Positions 35,004 to 45,435 of a stretch of 64,000 bases of DNA are shown one piece after another. The notes beneath the pieces were generated by a model. The model was not told the DNA's origin. It did no database searches and saw only the letters and a list, made by a program, of their open reading frames with translations. The DNA comes from Rosa chinensis (lineage: Eukaryota; Streptophyta; Magnoliopsida; Rosales; Rosaceae). The translations under genes and the position numbers were made by a program. The stretch covers positions 9,486,501-9,550,500 of the forward strand of contig NC_037091.1 in assembly GCF_002994745.2 (NCBI RefSeq), written 5' to 3'. How positions within the stretch are numbered: the stretch's first letter is position 1; the number at the start of each line of letters is the position of its first letter.

Positions 35004-38000
35004 ATGACCCTCAATCGTCTCCTTCTTCTTCCAAAGCCGCCGCCCATTCATTTCCACAAACTTGGTAACACACCCACTTCTCCTTCTTCTACAACGCATT
35101 CGTGTATTAGAAAAATGAAAAAGCTTTATTGATTTTGCTTCTGAATAATTTTCAGGGCTTCCCAAATCAACAAGATGGTGTTCATCTTCGTCAAGCAGTG
35201 GTGCCCAGAAACCACCCAACTTGGAGGAGCAAAGAGCTGTAGCCACCGTGGAGGAGTCGGATAACAAGTGAGGTCTTTTGCTATTTTCTCTTTCTACATC
35301 AGTTGTTACTGTTAAAGCTAAGTGACCCACAATGCAAATTTTGAGTACGAACCTTAAAAATCACAAAAGACTGTTTCTTTGTTTCTTGTTTTTAGAGATT
35401 TTGTTCAGTTTTACAAGGGTAATGAAAAAACAGCAACAACATAGATATAACAGCACAAGTGTTAATGATATGTTTTCGATGTAACATTGGGAATTTCAAA
35501 AGAAAGAGGGATTGTAAAGGCTAGTCAGAAGTAGCAGTAGTGAGTTTGGAAGGAAAGATAGAGAAAACTAGGATTTGAGTTGCATCATGTTCGAAGCTTT
35601 TCATAGTTTATGTTTTGTTTTGTGTAATCGTTCTGTTTCTTTTTGGGGAGGATTACGGTGTTTCTATCATTATATAATGTGGTACATTTTCTTCCGTCGT
35701 GTATTATGATAGCAAGTAGGTTACGGACAATCATTGTTTCTACCTGCTAAATCGTAAAGCCTTCCTATATGCAATGTTTTACAGATATGTGGAGAGGCAT
35801 TCAGGGACCTTTCTAAATCCAACCAACTTTGAAAACGAAGTGGGGGAATCGTGGCTTACTCTGAGAGGCATTTTTACTAATCTAAAAGCAAAGATGATTG
35901 GAACTCCCCAATCTCAGAAGGAAAACACTGTCGAGATAAATGATTCTACTGCTGATAAGACAGTTTCTGAGGTTATTATGACAGAGGATAGTCCACAAGA
36001 CTCTGAGGTTGGCCAGCCCAAACATAGAATGCTAATGCCAAAAGTCATAAGAGACTCTCAGAGTTGCAAGCAGAATATTTCAACAGGTTTAAGATCTGAC
36101 ATAGTCGGGGAGAACTCTTCATCTGATGTGCTTGATGCTACAGCCTCTAACGAAGTCAAGGTGCCTAAATCTTTAGATAGCACTGGACCTGGTGAGGCTA
36201 AAAATACAATTCACTCCTCAGCAGATTTAGTTTTTTCTCCACAGAATAAGGTCGCAGTGACTGTTTCTGAAGTTAGGACAGAGAGTGTTAGGGAAAATGA
36301 ATTAACAAGTGATCTGTTGCAAATAATGCGGAGAAGTTCTTTGGGGAATTCAGCTGGTCAGGTTGCATCTAATGGTAAAAGGCTGCATGGTGGTCATAAA
36401 GATGTTGAACATGGTATAAATGGAAGTTTGGTTCAAACCTTGGAACCCTTCGCGGATTCTCAAAACAATGAGAAAAGGGTTACAGAAACTGCAGCTTCCA
36501 ATGTAATATGGAAAAGATCTTCCAAGGATATTGGTCAATCAGGAGTCAAGACTGAGTCACATAGGCAACTTGAGGTGGGCGTGTTTGGATCTGATTTTGA
36601 TTGTCTGTCTTCCTTAACACATAAGTTACCAGGTGAACCTTCTAGGATACTGCACAAGGATATTGGAAATGCATCTACTGTAGTTGGAAATGGAAACCCT
36701 CAACCTGGCAAAAGAACGATATTTGATCAACCACCTACTGCAGGTTCTGACGTGGGTAAAATGCCTTCATCGTCTAGTGGCCCCCAGCAAGTGAGGGGGT
36801 TAGCAAAGATGTTTATGAAGGCAATGAATGGTCAAAAAGCTGATGTAATTACCAGTAAGAAGAGCGATACTTTGGCTTCGAATGTAGTTTTGGAACTTTT
36901 AAATGAAACAAATGATAAAACAGGTAAAGAAGATACAGGAAATAGATTTGACATCAATGGGTTGATTGGGTGCATCAAAGAGCTGCCAAGAGAATCATCA
37001 ACCATTACATCTCAGAATTGTAGCACTCCCAACAATACTGGTCTCCTCATAAAAAAGGTAGGGTCAGTTAAAAAGGTTCGAAGCCACGCAAATGTGCGAC
37101 AGAGTGATGCAAAAAGAAAAGAGAGTTTGCTGAGAGTTCATGCCATGGGAAAGGAAACTAGTAAGGAAGACTTGAATAAGATCCCAGGTACTTCCTGCCA
37201 AAAAGAAGAATCTACAGAAAGCAAGGTGTTGGTTAGATTTTTGCACAAACGTGTAGAGGAAAGTGCTATATCTAAAGCCTTTGACGATTGTGGGTCTATC
37301 ATGAAGATACAACTACTTCCTTTAATTGAAGGAAGCAATTTTAGAGATGGTTACGTGCATTTTAAGGTAATGTAAACATCCTTATGTAAAGGCTCAAGCG
37401 CCTTTTTTATTTTCTACTTTTTCCAGTTATGGCTCTTCCTTTCATAAGTTCATGAGTTTCCCTTTCTAGCTGAAATGAAAACTTATTAATACTCTGGCTG
37501 TCAAGAGCACAGGCCATATATTTGTGCAATTGCATAATTTCACATAAAAGGCATTTTAAGCCACTTAAGAAGCATCTTCTTAAATTATGGCATTTTAAGC
37601 CATAATTTAGTTTTCGTTCCAGACTTCACCAATCTTTTTAATTACTGTTCCTTTAAATTTATTGCAGACTAGGGAAGGATCGCATAAAGCTCTCAGGAAA
37701 AGTGAGTTGGTTATAGAGGGTGCTCATGTTGTTGTGGATGCGACTTCTTTAGAAGATGTGCCTAATAAAATTTCCATTCCCAACCTGATTGGTGATCCTG
37801 AAGTTCCTCTCATGTTAGTAAAGAATCCGACACGAACAGTTATGATCAAACAGTTGACCCATGGTATAAGCTCACATCAGCTAAAAGAAGCTCTTGCCTT
37901 CTGCGGAAGTGGCATATCCAGCGTTTTCTTGGGTTCATCAAGCTCTGTTGCTTATGTGGAATTTGAGGTGAGGAAGTTTTTCCTTGGCTCCAGGTTGACT

Positions 38001-38789
38001 TAATCATTAGGCATCATTTATTCAAACAAATAAATAAATAAATAAGCTTTTTCTGGGTTGTTCACGTGAAGTCTATTAATGTTATGTGTATCTGTGTATC
38101 TTGTCTACGAGTGTTAACATCTTTAACCATAATTTCTGAAATATGGTCTAACTACCTAATACAGACAGAAGATGCCAAAGAAAGAGCAATTGCAGCATAT
38201 TCCATAAATGTTCAAGAAAAACAGCTATTGATCTTCAGAATTGATGTGCCAAGAACAACAGTGATAAGGATAACCAATATTGATGATACAGCATTTTCTA
38301 GTAAACTGGTGCCCGGAAAAATCACATCAATTTGTAGTTCTTATGGGGAGCTGTACAAACAAAAGCTGAGAGGCAAGGCTATTTTGGATGTGTATTTCAA
38401 GCTTGCTGAATGGCCAAATATTTTGAGTATTCTCAACAGGTAATAACCTACAGAGATTATTTTTTATTTTATTTTATTTTTTCCAATTTTATCGGATGTT
38501 CCTGAAGGGACAATAACCTACATAGTTTAAAGATGTTTATGTGCACCATCTGGACGATGACTACTTATGCTGTCTGTCTAGGTTAAATGGAATGGAAGTA
38601 GATGGCGACCGATTGATTGCTCAACCTGCTCCTATTTTTCCTCCGCCGATCCTTCAAGTTCTTTGGAGTAAGCCAGATGAAAGAATTCATGTCAAATCTG
38701 TTTTGCAAAGATTGTTGCAGACCAGTGAACTACCTGTTGAACTCAGTAATATTGCTACGAAATACCACGGTGATAAATATTTTGAATGA
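35004..38789 (+). CDS. RRM-containing RNA-binding protein, probably organelle-targeted, 6 exons
   Basis: Exons: 35004-35064, 35156-35267, 35785-37366, 37668-37967, 38165-38439, 38582-38789; all GT-AG, 2538 nt, 845 residues. The start MTLNRLLLLPKPPP gives a Leu/Pro/Arg N-terminus followed by RWCSSSSSS, which looks like a mitochondrial or plastid transit peptide. Residues ~60-530 are low-complexity and Ser/Lys/Asp-rich with a short conserved-looking GESWLTLRGIFTNLKAKM at the front. The C-terminal third holds three RNA-recognition-motif-like folds: ~534-615 (SKVLVRFLHKRVEES to DGYVHFK), ~640-710 (RTVMIKQLTHGIS to VAYVEFE) and ~716-795 (TVIRITNIDD to LNGMEVDG). The RNP motifs are degenerate. The family is uncharacterised as far as I recognise; an RNA-binding role is inferred. 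Its promoter area is a duplicated, LTR-containing block. Confidence 0.85.
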
Positions 38790-39040
38790 GTTTCCATTTT
38801 TTTTTCCATCCAATTAAGATGTATTTAAATATTTGAAGAAAAACTCATCTTTCACCCTTTATAGTCCCTCAGTGCTGGTCCCAGATTAGGCCATACAGTT
38901 ATCCTTTTTTGGCAAAGACGAGGCCATAGAGTTTGGACCTTTAGGGGAAGAAGCAAGTCCATCCGTTGGGCAAAGACGAGGTCAAGAAAAATGTGTTTTT
39001 TGGTATTATTATTTTTTCGTATGTTTTTTTAGAGAAGCAA
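38790..39040. other. 3' flank of the RRM gene
   Basis: No gene seen. It contains a short direct repeat (GGCAAAGACGAGG at 38912 and 38968). Confidence 0.6.
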
Positions 39041-39219
39041 AATAAGGGTTAATTTTTTAGAAAATTACACACAAGTGTCATTTTAAAACTTTAATTAGCC
39101 ATAAGGTCATTTAATTTTTATTGTACATATAAGGTCACTTTCATCTTCCATTAATTTTTTTCTTGACAATTTTGCCCCTCTATAAACAAAACAAACAGTC
39201 TCTAAAATCAAAACCCTCT

Positions 39220-39870
39220 CTCACTCTCATCTCATGACTGCCTCCAACTTCCATTCTCTCCCTCCGTCTCAGCCATGAGCGCCTCAAACTCTGATTCTCT
39301 CCCTTCGTCTCAGCCATGGCCACCGTGCACGAATCACCCATTGGTCCAAGCCGTTCCTCAAGTACCTAATACTGGAGCCCTAGCCCAAATCCAAGACTCC
39401 AAATCAGCAGCTCCAAATCTCACATAATCAACTGGATCTCCAAGATTCTTTCGACTTTGCCGTTGTCTCTCTCCGCCGACTCCGATCTCTCGCAGATCAC
39501 TATCGCCGCTGACGGATTCCATTACTTCTCCCACAGATCGACGCCGGAGACGAACGACAGCGACGACTTCGTCTCTGGCTTCGAAGGCAAGTCCAACCTC
39601 TTCTGGCGGCTTGATACTGGATCTCTGACTTTCTCCTCTTCCTCTCAATTCCATCGACCACATCTCCGTCTCAGGCTCCTCGACGACTCCCTCCAACTCC
39701 CTCCCTCCACGGTTCCGTCCTCCAAGGCAAGCACAATCGAACGCCAGCGAGTCCAAAGCATAGCGCGCCGTAGCCGAGAAGCCTCAGCAAGCTAAGGTCG
39801 TGGATCCGAACGATGATGTTCGACTCCCGAAACCTCCGATCTCAGCGAGTATTTTCGTCTCTGACCTTTT
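39220..39870 (+). pseudogene. Gene-like cargo in the MULE-like element
   Basis: Locally GC-rich, with a 40-bp near-duplication around ATTCTCTCCCT(C/T)CGTCTCAGCCATG (39251-39317). One frame (39457-39795, 112 residues) reads LSLSADSDLSQITIAADGFH; a second frame later reads AVAEKPQQAKVVDPNDDVRL up to a GT site near 39868. It looks like captured exon sequence broken by a frameshift. I do not recognise the parent gene. Confidence 0.35.
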
Positions 39871-40239
39871 CAACTTCTAATCAAACGTTTCAGAATCGTG
39901 ATCATTTCATTCTTTTACTCTGCTTACAATTTGATTTAGTGAATACTCACATTATTATCCTTGATCTCATGTTAACAAATCATCAGATTAGTTCCTTTGT
40001 TTGAAATTGTTTCAGTTTGATCTATATTCGATCAAATGATTATCGCTTGTTGCCAATGTATCGTTGTAGATCCATTGTGGTTTTCTAATTGGATTACATT
40101 ATACTTGAGAATTGCTAAAGTTTATGTTAAGAAGGATTGTAGTTTTATTAAGTTCTTGAGTTGTGTTTGGTTGAAGTTGAAATCGGAAAAATTTGATTCA
40201 AGTATTTGAGATTTTCAATTTACAGTTGTTTTGATTTTT

Positions 40240-40372
40240 TGGAGTAGCTGTTGTATTGCTTGGCACTAGCTTTTATAGTCATTGGGAGTAGCTTTATTAG
40301 TCTCAACTTTAGGGGATAGCTTTTGTTGGTGGTGAGAATAGTTTTTGTTGTTAATGACAGTAGTTTTTAGAC
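40240..40372 (+). repeat. Minisatellite, left part
   Basis: Irregular copies of a unit like GTAGCTTTTGTTGNTGGTGA. It continues after the LINE-like insertion at 41535-41985, so one array was split. Confidence 0.6.
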
Positions 40373-41512
40373 AAAACGCACCTGCACGCGCCTGAAGGAA
40401 AAATAGGGTTTTCTTCCTGTCCGGCGGCGTGCCCTTAGGCCGTCGTCGGATGGGCACTTGTCGACTTTGCGTGAGTTTGGTGTGCAGCGGGGTCCCTCGA
40501 TCAAGGATCTCATTCTAATTGGGGAGATCATGGTGGATGGCAGTGAGGTGAGGATGGGGAAGATCGCGGCTGGTGGCTGGTGCTGTTTCTTTCTTTGACG
40601 ACGGAGCAGATCACGGGTTTGGAGGCAGCCAAGAGTCGAGGCGTTCGGCGAGGAGTGGCTAGCAACTGATTGGAGCGACCCGATCTGGGTTGGGTCATAT
40701 GAGCCCAATCAGGGTTGGCAGGTCTCCACAAAACTTCTCCATGGTGCGACGACGCTGTTTCTTCATTGCTTGGTTCTGATCTGGGATGCTTCTTTACCTA
40801 CGTGCGTCGGAGATGGCAGTTCGTTGACTGCGTTCTGGCGAAGGTGTCGGAGAGGTGCTATGCTGGGTCCGGCGGAGTTGGGCCAGGTCTTGCTAGCAGT
40901 GTGTGGTCTTCCTCTTTCCTGGACTGTTGCTTGGGCTTGGGTCCCCCTTTTGGGCCAGGGTTGGGCTAGTTATTTTATTTCTGTTGTTCATTTTATTTAT
41001 TGCAATTATTTAGTTTTGTAGCGTCTTGGGCATGTAATAAGCCCCTACACTCGTTGGGTAGGGCTAGTAGGGCTTTTTGCCTGTGTGTGCACTCAAAGTG
41101 CCTTGTTTGCTCTTGGTAGGCGGCGAGTTCCTTGCCTTGGTCAAATGGTCACTGCCTCCTAGTGGCAGGGTGAAACTTGATGTCACTGGATGTATTTTGC
41201 AGTGGCAACATGATGAGAAAGCTATGAGAATGGATATTATGCTATGCTGTCTTCGAGTTGTAGATCGAGTTATCTTTCCGTTGTGTCACCGCTGGGAAGC
41301 AAATAGAACCGTCTGGAGCGCATTCTTTGCTAGTTGGTGCGTTTTTGAATACAATTGTTTAGTAGAGACTCATGATATTATTTCAGGATGTACTCTAGGT
41401 GTCTATTGTAATCAGGGGTTTAGGCTCAATGTCCCCCCCTTGTATTCGACGGTTTCATTAATCAGAGCTTGAGGGCAGCTGCACCAGCCCTTTATTCAAA
41501 AATAAAATAAAA
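40373..41512 (+). mobile_element. LINE-like non-LTR insertion
   Basis: Its right end is A-rich (TTCAAAAATAAAATAAAA) as expected for target-primed retrotransposition. The flanks share TGACAG(T/C)A(G/A)T plus T-rich sequence (40355-40372 and 41513-41530), a plausible eroded target duplication. It interrupts the GTAGCTTTTGTTG minisatellite. No intact coding frame; the front is GC-rich, with a GGGCTTGGGTCCCCC middle. Confidence 0.45.
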
Positions 41513-41534
41513 TGACAGCAATATTTTTTTACCT

Positions 41535-41985
41535 TGCAAGAAATTTCACTGGCGTAGCTTTTATTGTTGTTGAAAATAGTTTTTGTTGTTGGTGACAGTA
41601 GCTTTTTCTGTTGGTGATAGTAATTTTTCTTAACTCGTCGGATATCTCACTGGGGTAACTTTTGTTGCGGGTGAGAATAGCTTTTGGTGGTGGTGATAGT
41701 AGCTTTTGTTGGTGGGAATGGTAGCTTTTGGTTTTGGGGAGTGCTTTTATTAGTGGTGGGGAGCGTAGCTTTTGTTGTTGGTGACAGTAGTTTTTGTGAT
41801 CTAGTCGAAAGTCGCCGAAAATTTCACAAAAGTAGCCTTTATTGCTGGTGATAGTAGTTTTTGTTACTGGTGACAGTAGCTTTCATGACCTAGCAGGAAA
41901 TTGCCGGAAATCTCACCTGAGTAGCTTTTGTTGCTGGTGACAGTAGCTTTTGGTGTTAGTGATAGTAAATTTTGTGGTAACCTGA
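41535..41985 (+). repeat. Minisatellite, right part
   Basis: About 12 imperfect repeats of GTAGCTTTTGTTGTTGGTGA-type units, often followed by CAGTAG. Spacing is about 25-30 bases and irregular. Confidence 0.7.
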
Positions 41986-42202
41986 AGTTGGCCGGAGACT
42001 CGCCGGAGTTGGCTGGAGAGGAGAGAGAATGATTGTTGATTTTGTGCTCTAGTGGCATTTATGTAAATATATTATTTTTTAATATCCAAAATATAACACC
42101 CTTTTTAATCTAGTGGCCTTATGAGAGAAAAAAATTAGTTGGTGGCTTTATAGCTAAAAAAACATTCAAAGATGCACTTATATATAATTAACCCTTATTT
42201 TT

Positions 42203-43215
42203 TTGATGGAATTAGGTCAGCCCTTTCATTATAATTCAGCAAGCAGTACAAAAACGAAACATCCCTATGGGGTCGACAGAAAGAATCGTTCCTTAGAACC
42301 TCATGAAACCCTATTCTAGAAGAATAAAATCTCAAAAAATCCCGAGTACACTCACCTTTTGGTAAATTCACACACTCTTATTCTAACAAAAACCTAGAAA
42401 CCTCGAAGCCTACATAAAAAGGTCCCAACTAAGGTACTGATTTTTGCGACCCAGACAAAAATTAAACAGCACTATGGGCCTTAGAGACCCGATCCATCCA
42501 GCCCACTTGAGGCCCAATATTCCAAACCATCGCAAACCCTAGCATGCACATAATCTCCATCGACGGCAGCAATGCTGCCGGTGCCGCTATCACAACTTGG
42601 TCGTCTACCACCACAGCATGATCACTTCCACCATTACCATTTAGCGGATCCAAACCTTTTAACATGGTATCCTTGTCCCAATCTGCATCGTTGCTGCCAG
42701 CGCTAGCACGAGTAGAGAATTGCGACCAACACCCAAATGCGGCGCAACCACCGCTGTAGCCTAGAACCCCTAAATAGCTATCGCCGTCAGAGACACCACC
42801 CAACATATCTGGAACCCACAAGCCGTCACCACCACCATCAACCGATGTCGTCAACCAATCCGCCTCAAAGTCCATGAATCTAACCGGAAAGACCAAGAGC
42901 AACTCATGGTCACCAACATCCCAACTTAAGAAACCAGGAACATAATCTGCCCCATATCGATCTCCATCCCCAAACAATGATCCAATCTCAGCTTGAAATC
43001 CATCATGACGATGAATATCGCGATTAACCTCCGTCAAGATAGGGCAAACGGCTGCAACATCCACCACAATGAGGAGAAGAAGTAAGAGTAGGCCTAAACC
43101 TATAAAGATCTCCAAGGACAAGCCGTGGAGAAGGTGTAGAGTCGTAAGCCTTGAAGGTCGGCGGTCACAAACTCTAGCAGGGAGACAGCTAGGTCGGGAG
43201 AGAATTTTCATCCTT
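42203..43215 (-). mobile_element. LINE-like remnant with a 249-residue ORF
   Basis: Read on the minus strand it ends TGACCTAATTCCATCAAAAAAA at the edge of the MULE-like unit, a non-LTR-type 3' end. The longest frame (43211-42462) starts MKILSRPSCLPARVCDRR, has a Leu-rich stretch (LLLLLLLIVVDVAA) and Gly/Asp-rich parts, and shows no domain I recognise. I treat it as transposon-derived, not as a host gene. AATAAGGGTTAATT appears again just outside at 43230. Confidence 0.4.
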
Positions 43216-43433
43216 TTTTTGTCTTACAAAATAAGGGTTAATTCTTTCCCCTTATTTGAAATTTTATTAACATAGACAAAAAATACAAGAGAAAAAGGGG
43301 ACTAGGCCAAAACTACTTTTACATGACACAAATAATAGAGAAGTATAGGACTATCAAAATTGCTACTAAAAGGAGCAAATACAAAAAAGAAAGAAATGCA
43401 AAGGCAATAACTAATCACAAACTGTAATAACCC
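43216..43433. other. Spacer before Copia 2
   Basis: No gene seen. It starts with a third AATAAGGGTTAATT (43230-43243), so another end of the MULE-like family may lie here. Confidence 0.5.
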
Positions 43434-43438
43434 GTCCC

Positions 43439-43673
43439 TGTTTAAGGAAAACTAAAATTGGGAGAGAATTGAGTTGTACTTTCATTGATAATAGGGGTCT
43501 CTTTATATAGCAGATTACAAGGCATATAATTAGAGTTGTACAAGGAAATGTAATATTACATTGATTGGATATCTCCAAGATTCTCTGATATTATCTCTAA
43601 TTCTAACCCTATTACCATTAGGTCAAGTAACCTAGAGTTTGGGTCAGACACATAATTTGGATTTACTTGAATA
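43439..43673 (-). repeat. 3' LTR of Copia 2
   Basis: On + it reads TGTTTAAGGAAAAC to ACTTGAATA, followed by CTCCC of the purine tract. About 20 differences from the other LTR by eye. Confidence 0.9.
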
Positions 43674-43679
43674 CTCCCT

Positions 43680-45432
43680 CTTATGTCACTCAAACGTGGT
43701 GCTCCTCTCGTTGCCTCATTAAAAACCTTGCCGAGTAACAAAAACTTTGTGGGACAAAAATAACCTCAGTCGAAGGGGAAAAAGAGCACAACATACTCTT
43801 TATGTTTTGAGACCATACATGTAGACATCTCCCCCTAATGTCTGCATCTCTCCCTGATGACAACAGTCATTGGAGTTCGGATAACTTCCGCAAATGATGC
43901 TACCAACATGTTTCTCAAAAGTGGAATTTAGGCAATGACTTAGTGAGCAAGTCTGCCACACTGTTCTCAGATCGAACCTAGTTCACTTTGATCTTGAGGA
44001 GAGTCTGTTGTTGTTGATTATGCTTGGTGTTGTCACTTTTGATTTAGCCTTGCTTCATTTGTTCAAAACAAGCAACATTATCCTAAATGCTCGTAGGCTC
44101 ATCTGTGGTAGACTTCAAACCACAATTGTTCGAACATGCGTAATTATGGGTCTAATCCATTCACGAACCACTACGTGAAGAGTAATAATCTCTGCATTGT
44201 TTGAAGATATAGTGATTAGAGTCTGTTCTGTAGACTTCTAAGATATCGCAGTCTTACCCATGGTGAACACTTAACCAGTTTGGGAATGACCCTTGTGTGG
44301 GTCAGAGAGATACCTAACTTCAGCAAAACCTTCCAAAGCACATGTCGTTTTGGGATGGGGATAGAGGACGTAGGCCAGTGTTGGCAGCATACCTTATGTG
44401 TGATGGGTCCGAATCCATCGTTTCTCTGTAGGGATAGCATAAGCCCATATCAATTGTACATCTCAAGTACCGAAAGATATATTTTACAGCAATCCAATGG
44501 AGCTTCATTGGTGCAAAGCTATATCTAGCTAACAAGTTCACTGCAAATGAGATGTTCGGTCTTGCGCATTGAGCTAAGTATAGTAATGCGCCTATTATAC
44601 TTAAGCTTGACACTTTTGCCTTTAGCACGTCTTCATCATCATCCTTTGGATGAAGAAGATCCTTTTCAGGATCAAGACTACGAATGATCATGGGGGTGCT
44701 TGAAGGCTTGACCTTGTCAAAATACCTAAGCATCTATCAACACGATGCTCAAGTTCCAAATCGAGACATAATCGTGTTCTCCCAAAATCCTTCATCTCAA
44801 ACTCGGATTTCAAGTGTTTCGCGGTTTCCCTTAACTCTTTAAGAGCTTCCGATGAAGATCATGTCCAACATGAACCGCGATAGAAGCCAAAAATTGTTAT
44901 GGAAATGCTCGGGCATATCCCATCCCAATCAAGTAGTGACTTTAGTGAGCGTTTCAACCTTATTGTAAACACGCTCCGTGGTCTAGAGCCACTTGACTTA
45001 GGTAAATGAAGTTCACCATGAACCTTCATGTATATTCTATATCTAGATACCCATAGAGATACGTAGTGACCACATTTACAAGCTCCATATTCAGTTATTC
45101 AGAAACTACTAAACTGACAGGGTAGTGGAGTGCAATGACATCCATTACAAGAGAATATGTCTCATCGTAGTCAATTTCAGGGCGATTTGTGAGAAGCCTC
45201 GCGCCATAAGACGAGATTACTATCTCTTTTTCTCATCACGATTTCTAACGAAGACCCATTAGTCAATAGGTTTTATGTTAGGAGGTGTTGGCATCATTGG
45301 CTCGAAAACCTTCCTCTTCGTTAGAGAATCCAAGTTAACTTGGATCACATATTTCCATTTAGGCCAAATTTCTCTACATTGGCATTCATTCATCAACAGA
45401 GCGTGGTTCGATATTGTTTCAGCTGTCTTGGG
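43680..45432 (-). pseudogene. Copia 2 reverse transcriptase and RNase H, broken
   Basis: A frame at 44733-44320 carries SLSIIGALLYLAQCARPN and NLLARYSFAP, matching the end of RT in Copia 1, with stops before and after. The RNase H part below it is broken as well. The match ends near 45400, at the edge of the inserted elements. Confidence 0.75.
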
Positions 45433-45435
45433 AAG

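Larger units (their letters stand above)
39041..42199. mobile_element. MULE-like inverted-repeat element, about 3.16 kb
   Basis: AATAAGGGTTAATT at 39041-39054 is inverted at 42186-42199. Beyond it the two arms remain related for about 100 bases (ACAAGTGTCATTTT, TAGCCATAAGGTC on the left; AAGTGCATCTTTG, TAGCTATAAAGCC and CATAAGGCCACT inward on the right). Long imperfect arms and gene-like cargo (39220-39870) fit a Mutator-like element. I could not find the expected 9-10-bp target duplication, so the ends may be eroded. A LINE-like insertion (40373-41512) and a minisatellite sit inside. Confidence 0.5.

Noticed and set aside
34899..35330. 143-residue minus-strand ORF
   Set aside because: Overlaps the first two exons and intron of the RRM gene on the other strand; no independent signature.
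39457..39795. 112-residue ORF as a functional gene
   Set aside because: The frame is continued only after a shift, lies inside a transposon and matches no family I know; listed only as possible captured cargo.
41535..41985. Regularly spaced short repeats as a CRISPR-like array
   Set aside because: Unit length and spacing are irregular, spacers are not unique, and the host is a plant; it is a minisatellite.
42462..43211. 249-residue minus-strand ORF as a host gene
   Set aside because: It lies inside a sequence with a LINE-type A-tail at the edge of another transposon and shows no domain; more likely transposon-derived.
42186..43243. AATAAGGGTTAATT on both sides of the LINE-like remnant as its target duplication
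   Set aside because: The two copies are inverted relative to each other, so they cannot be a target-site duplication.
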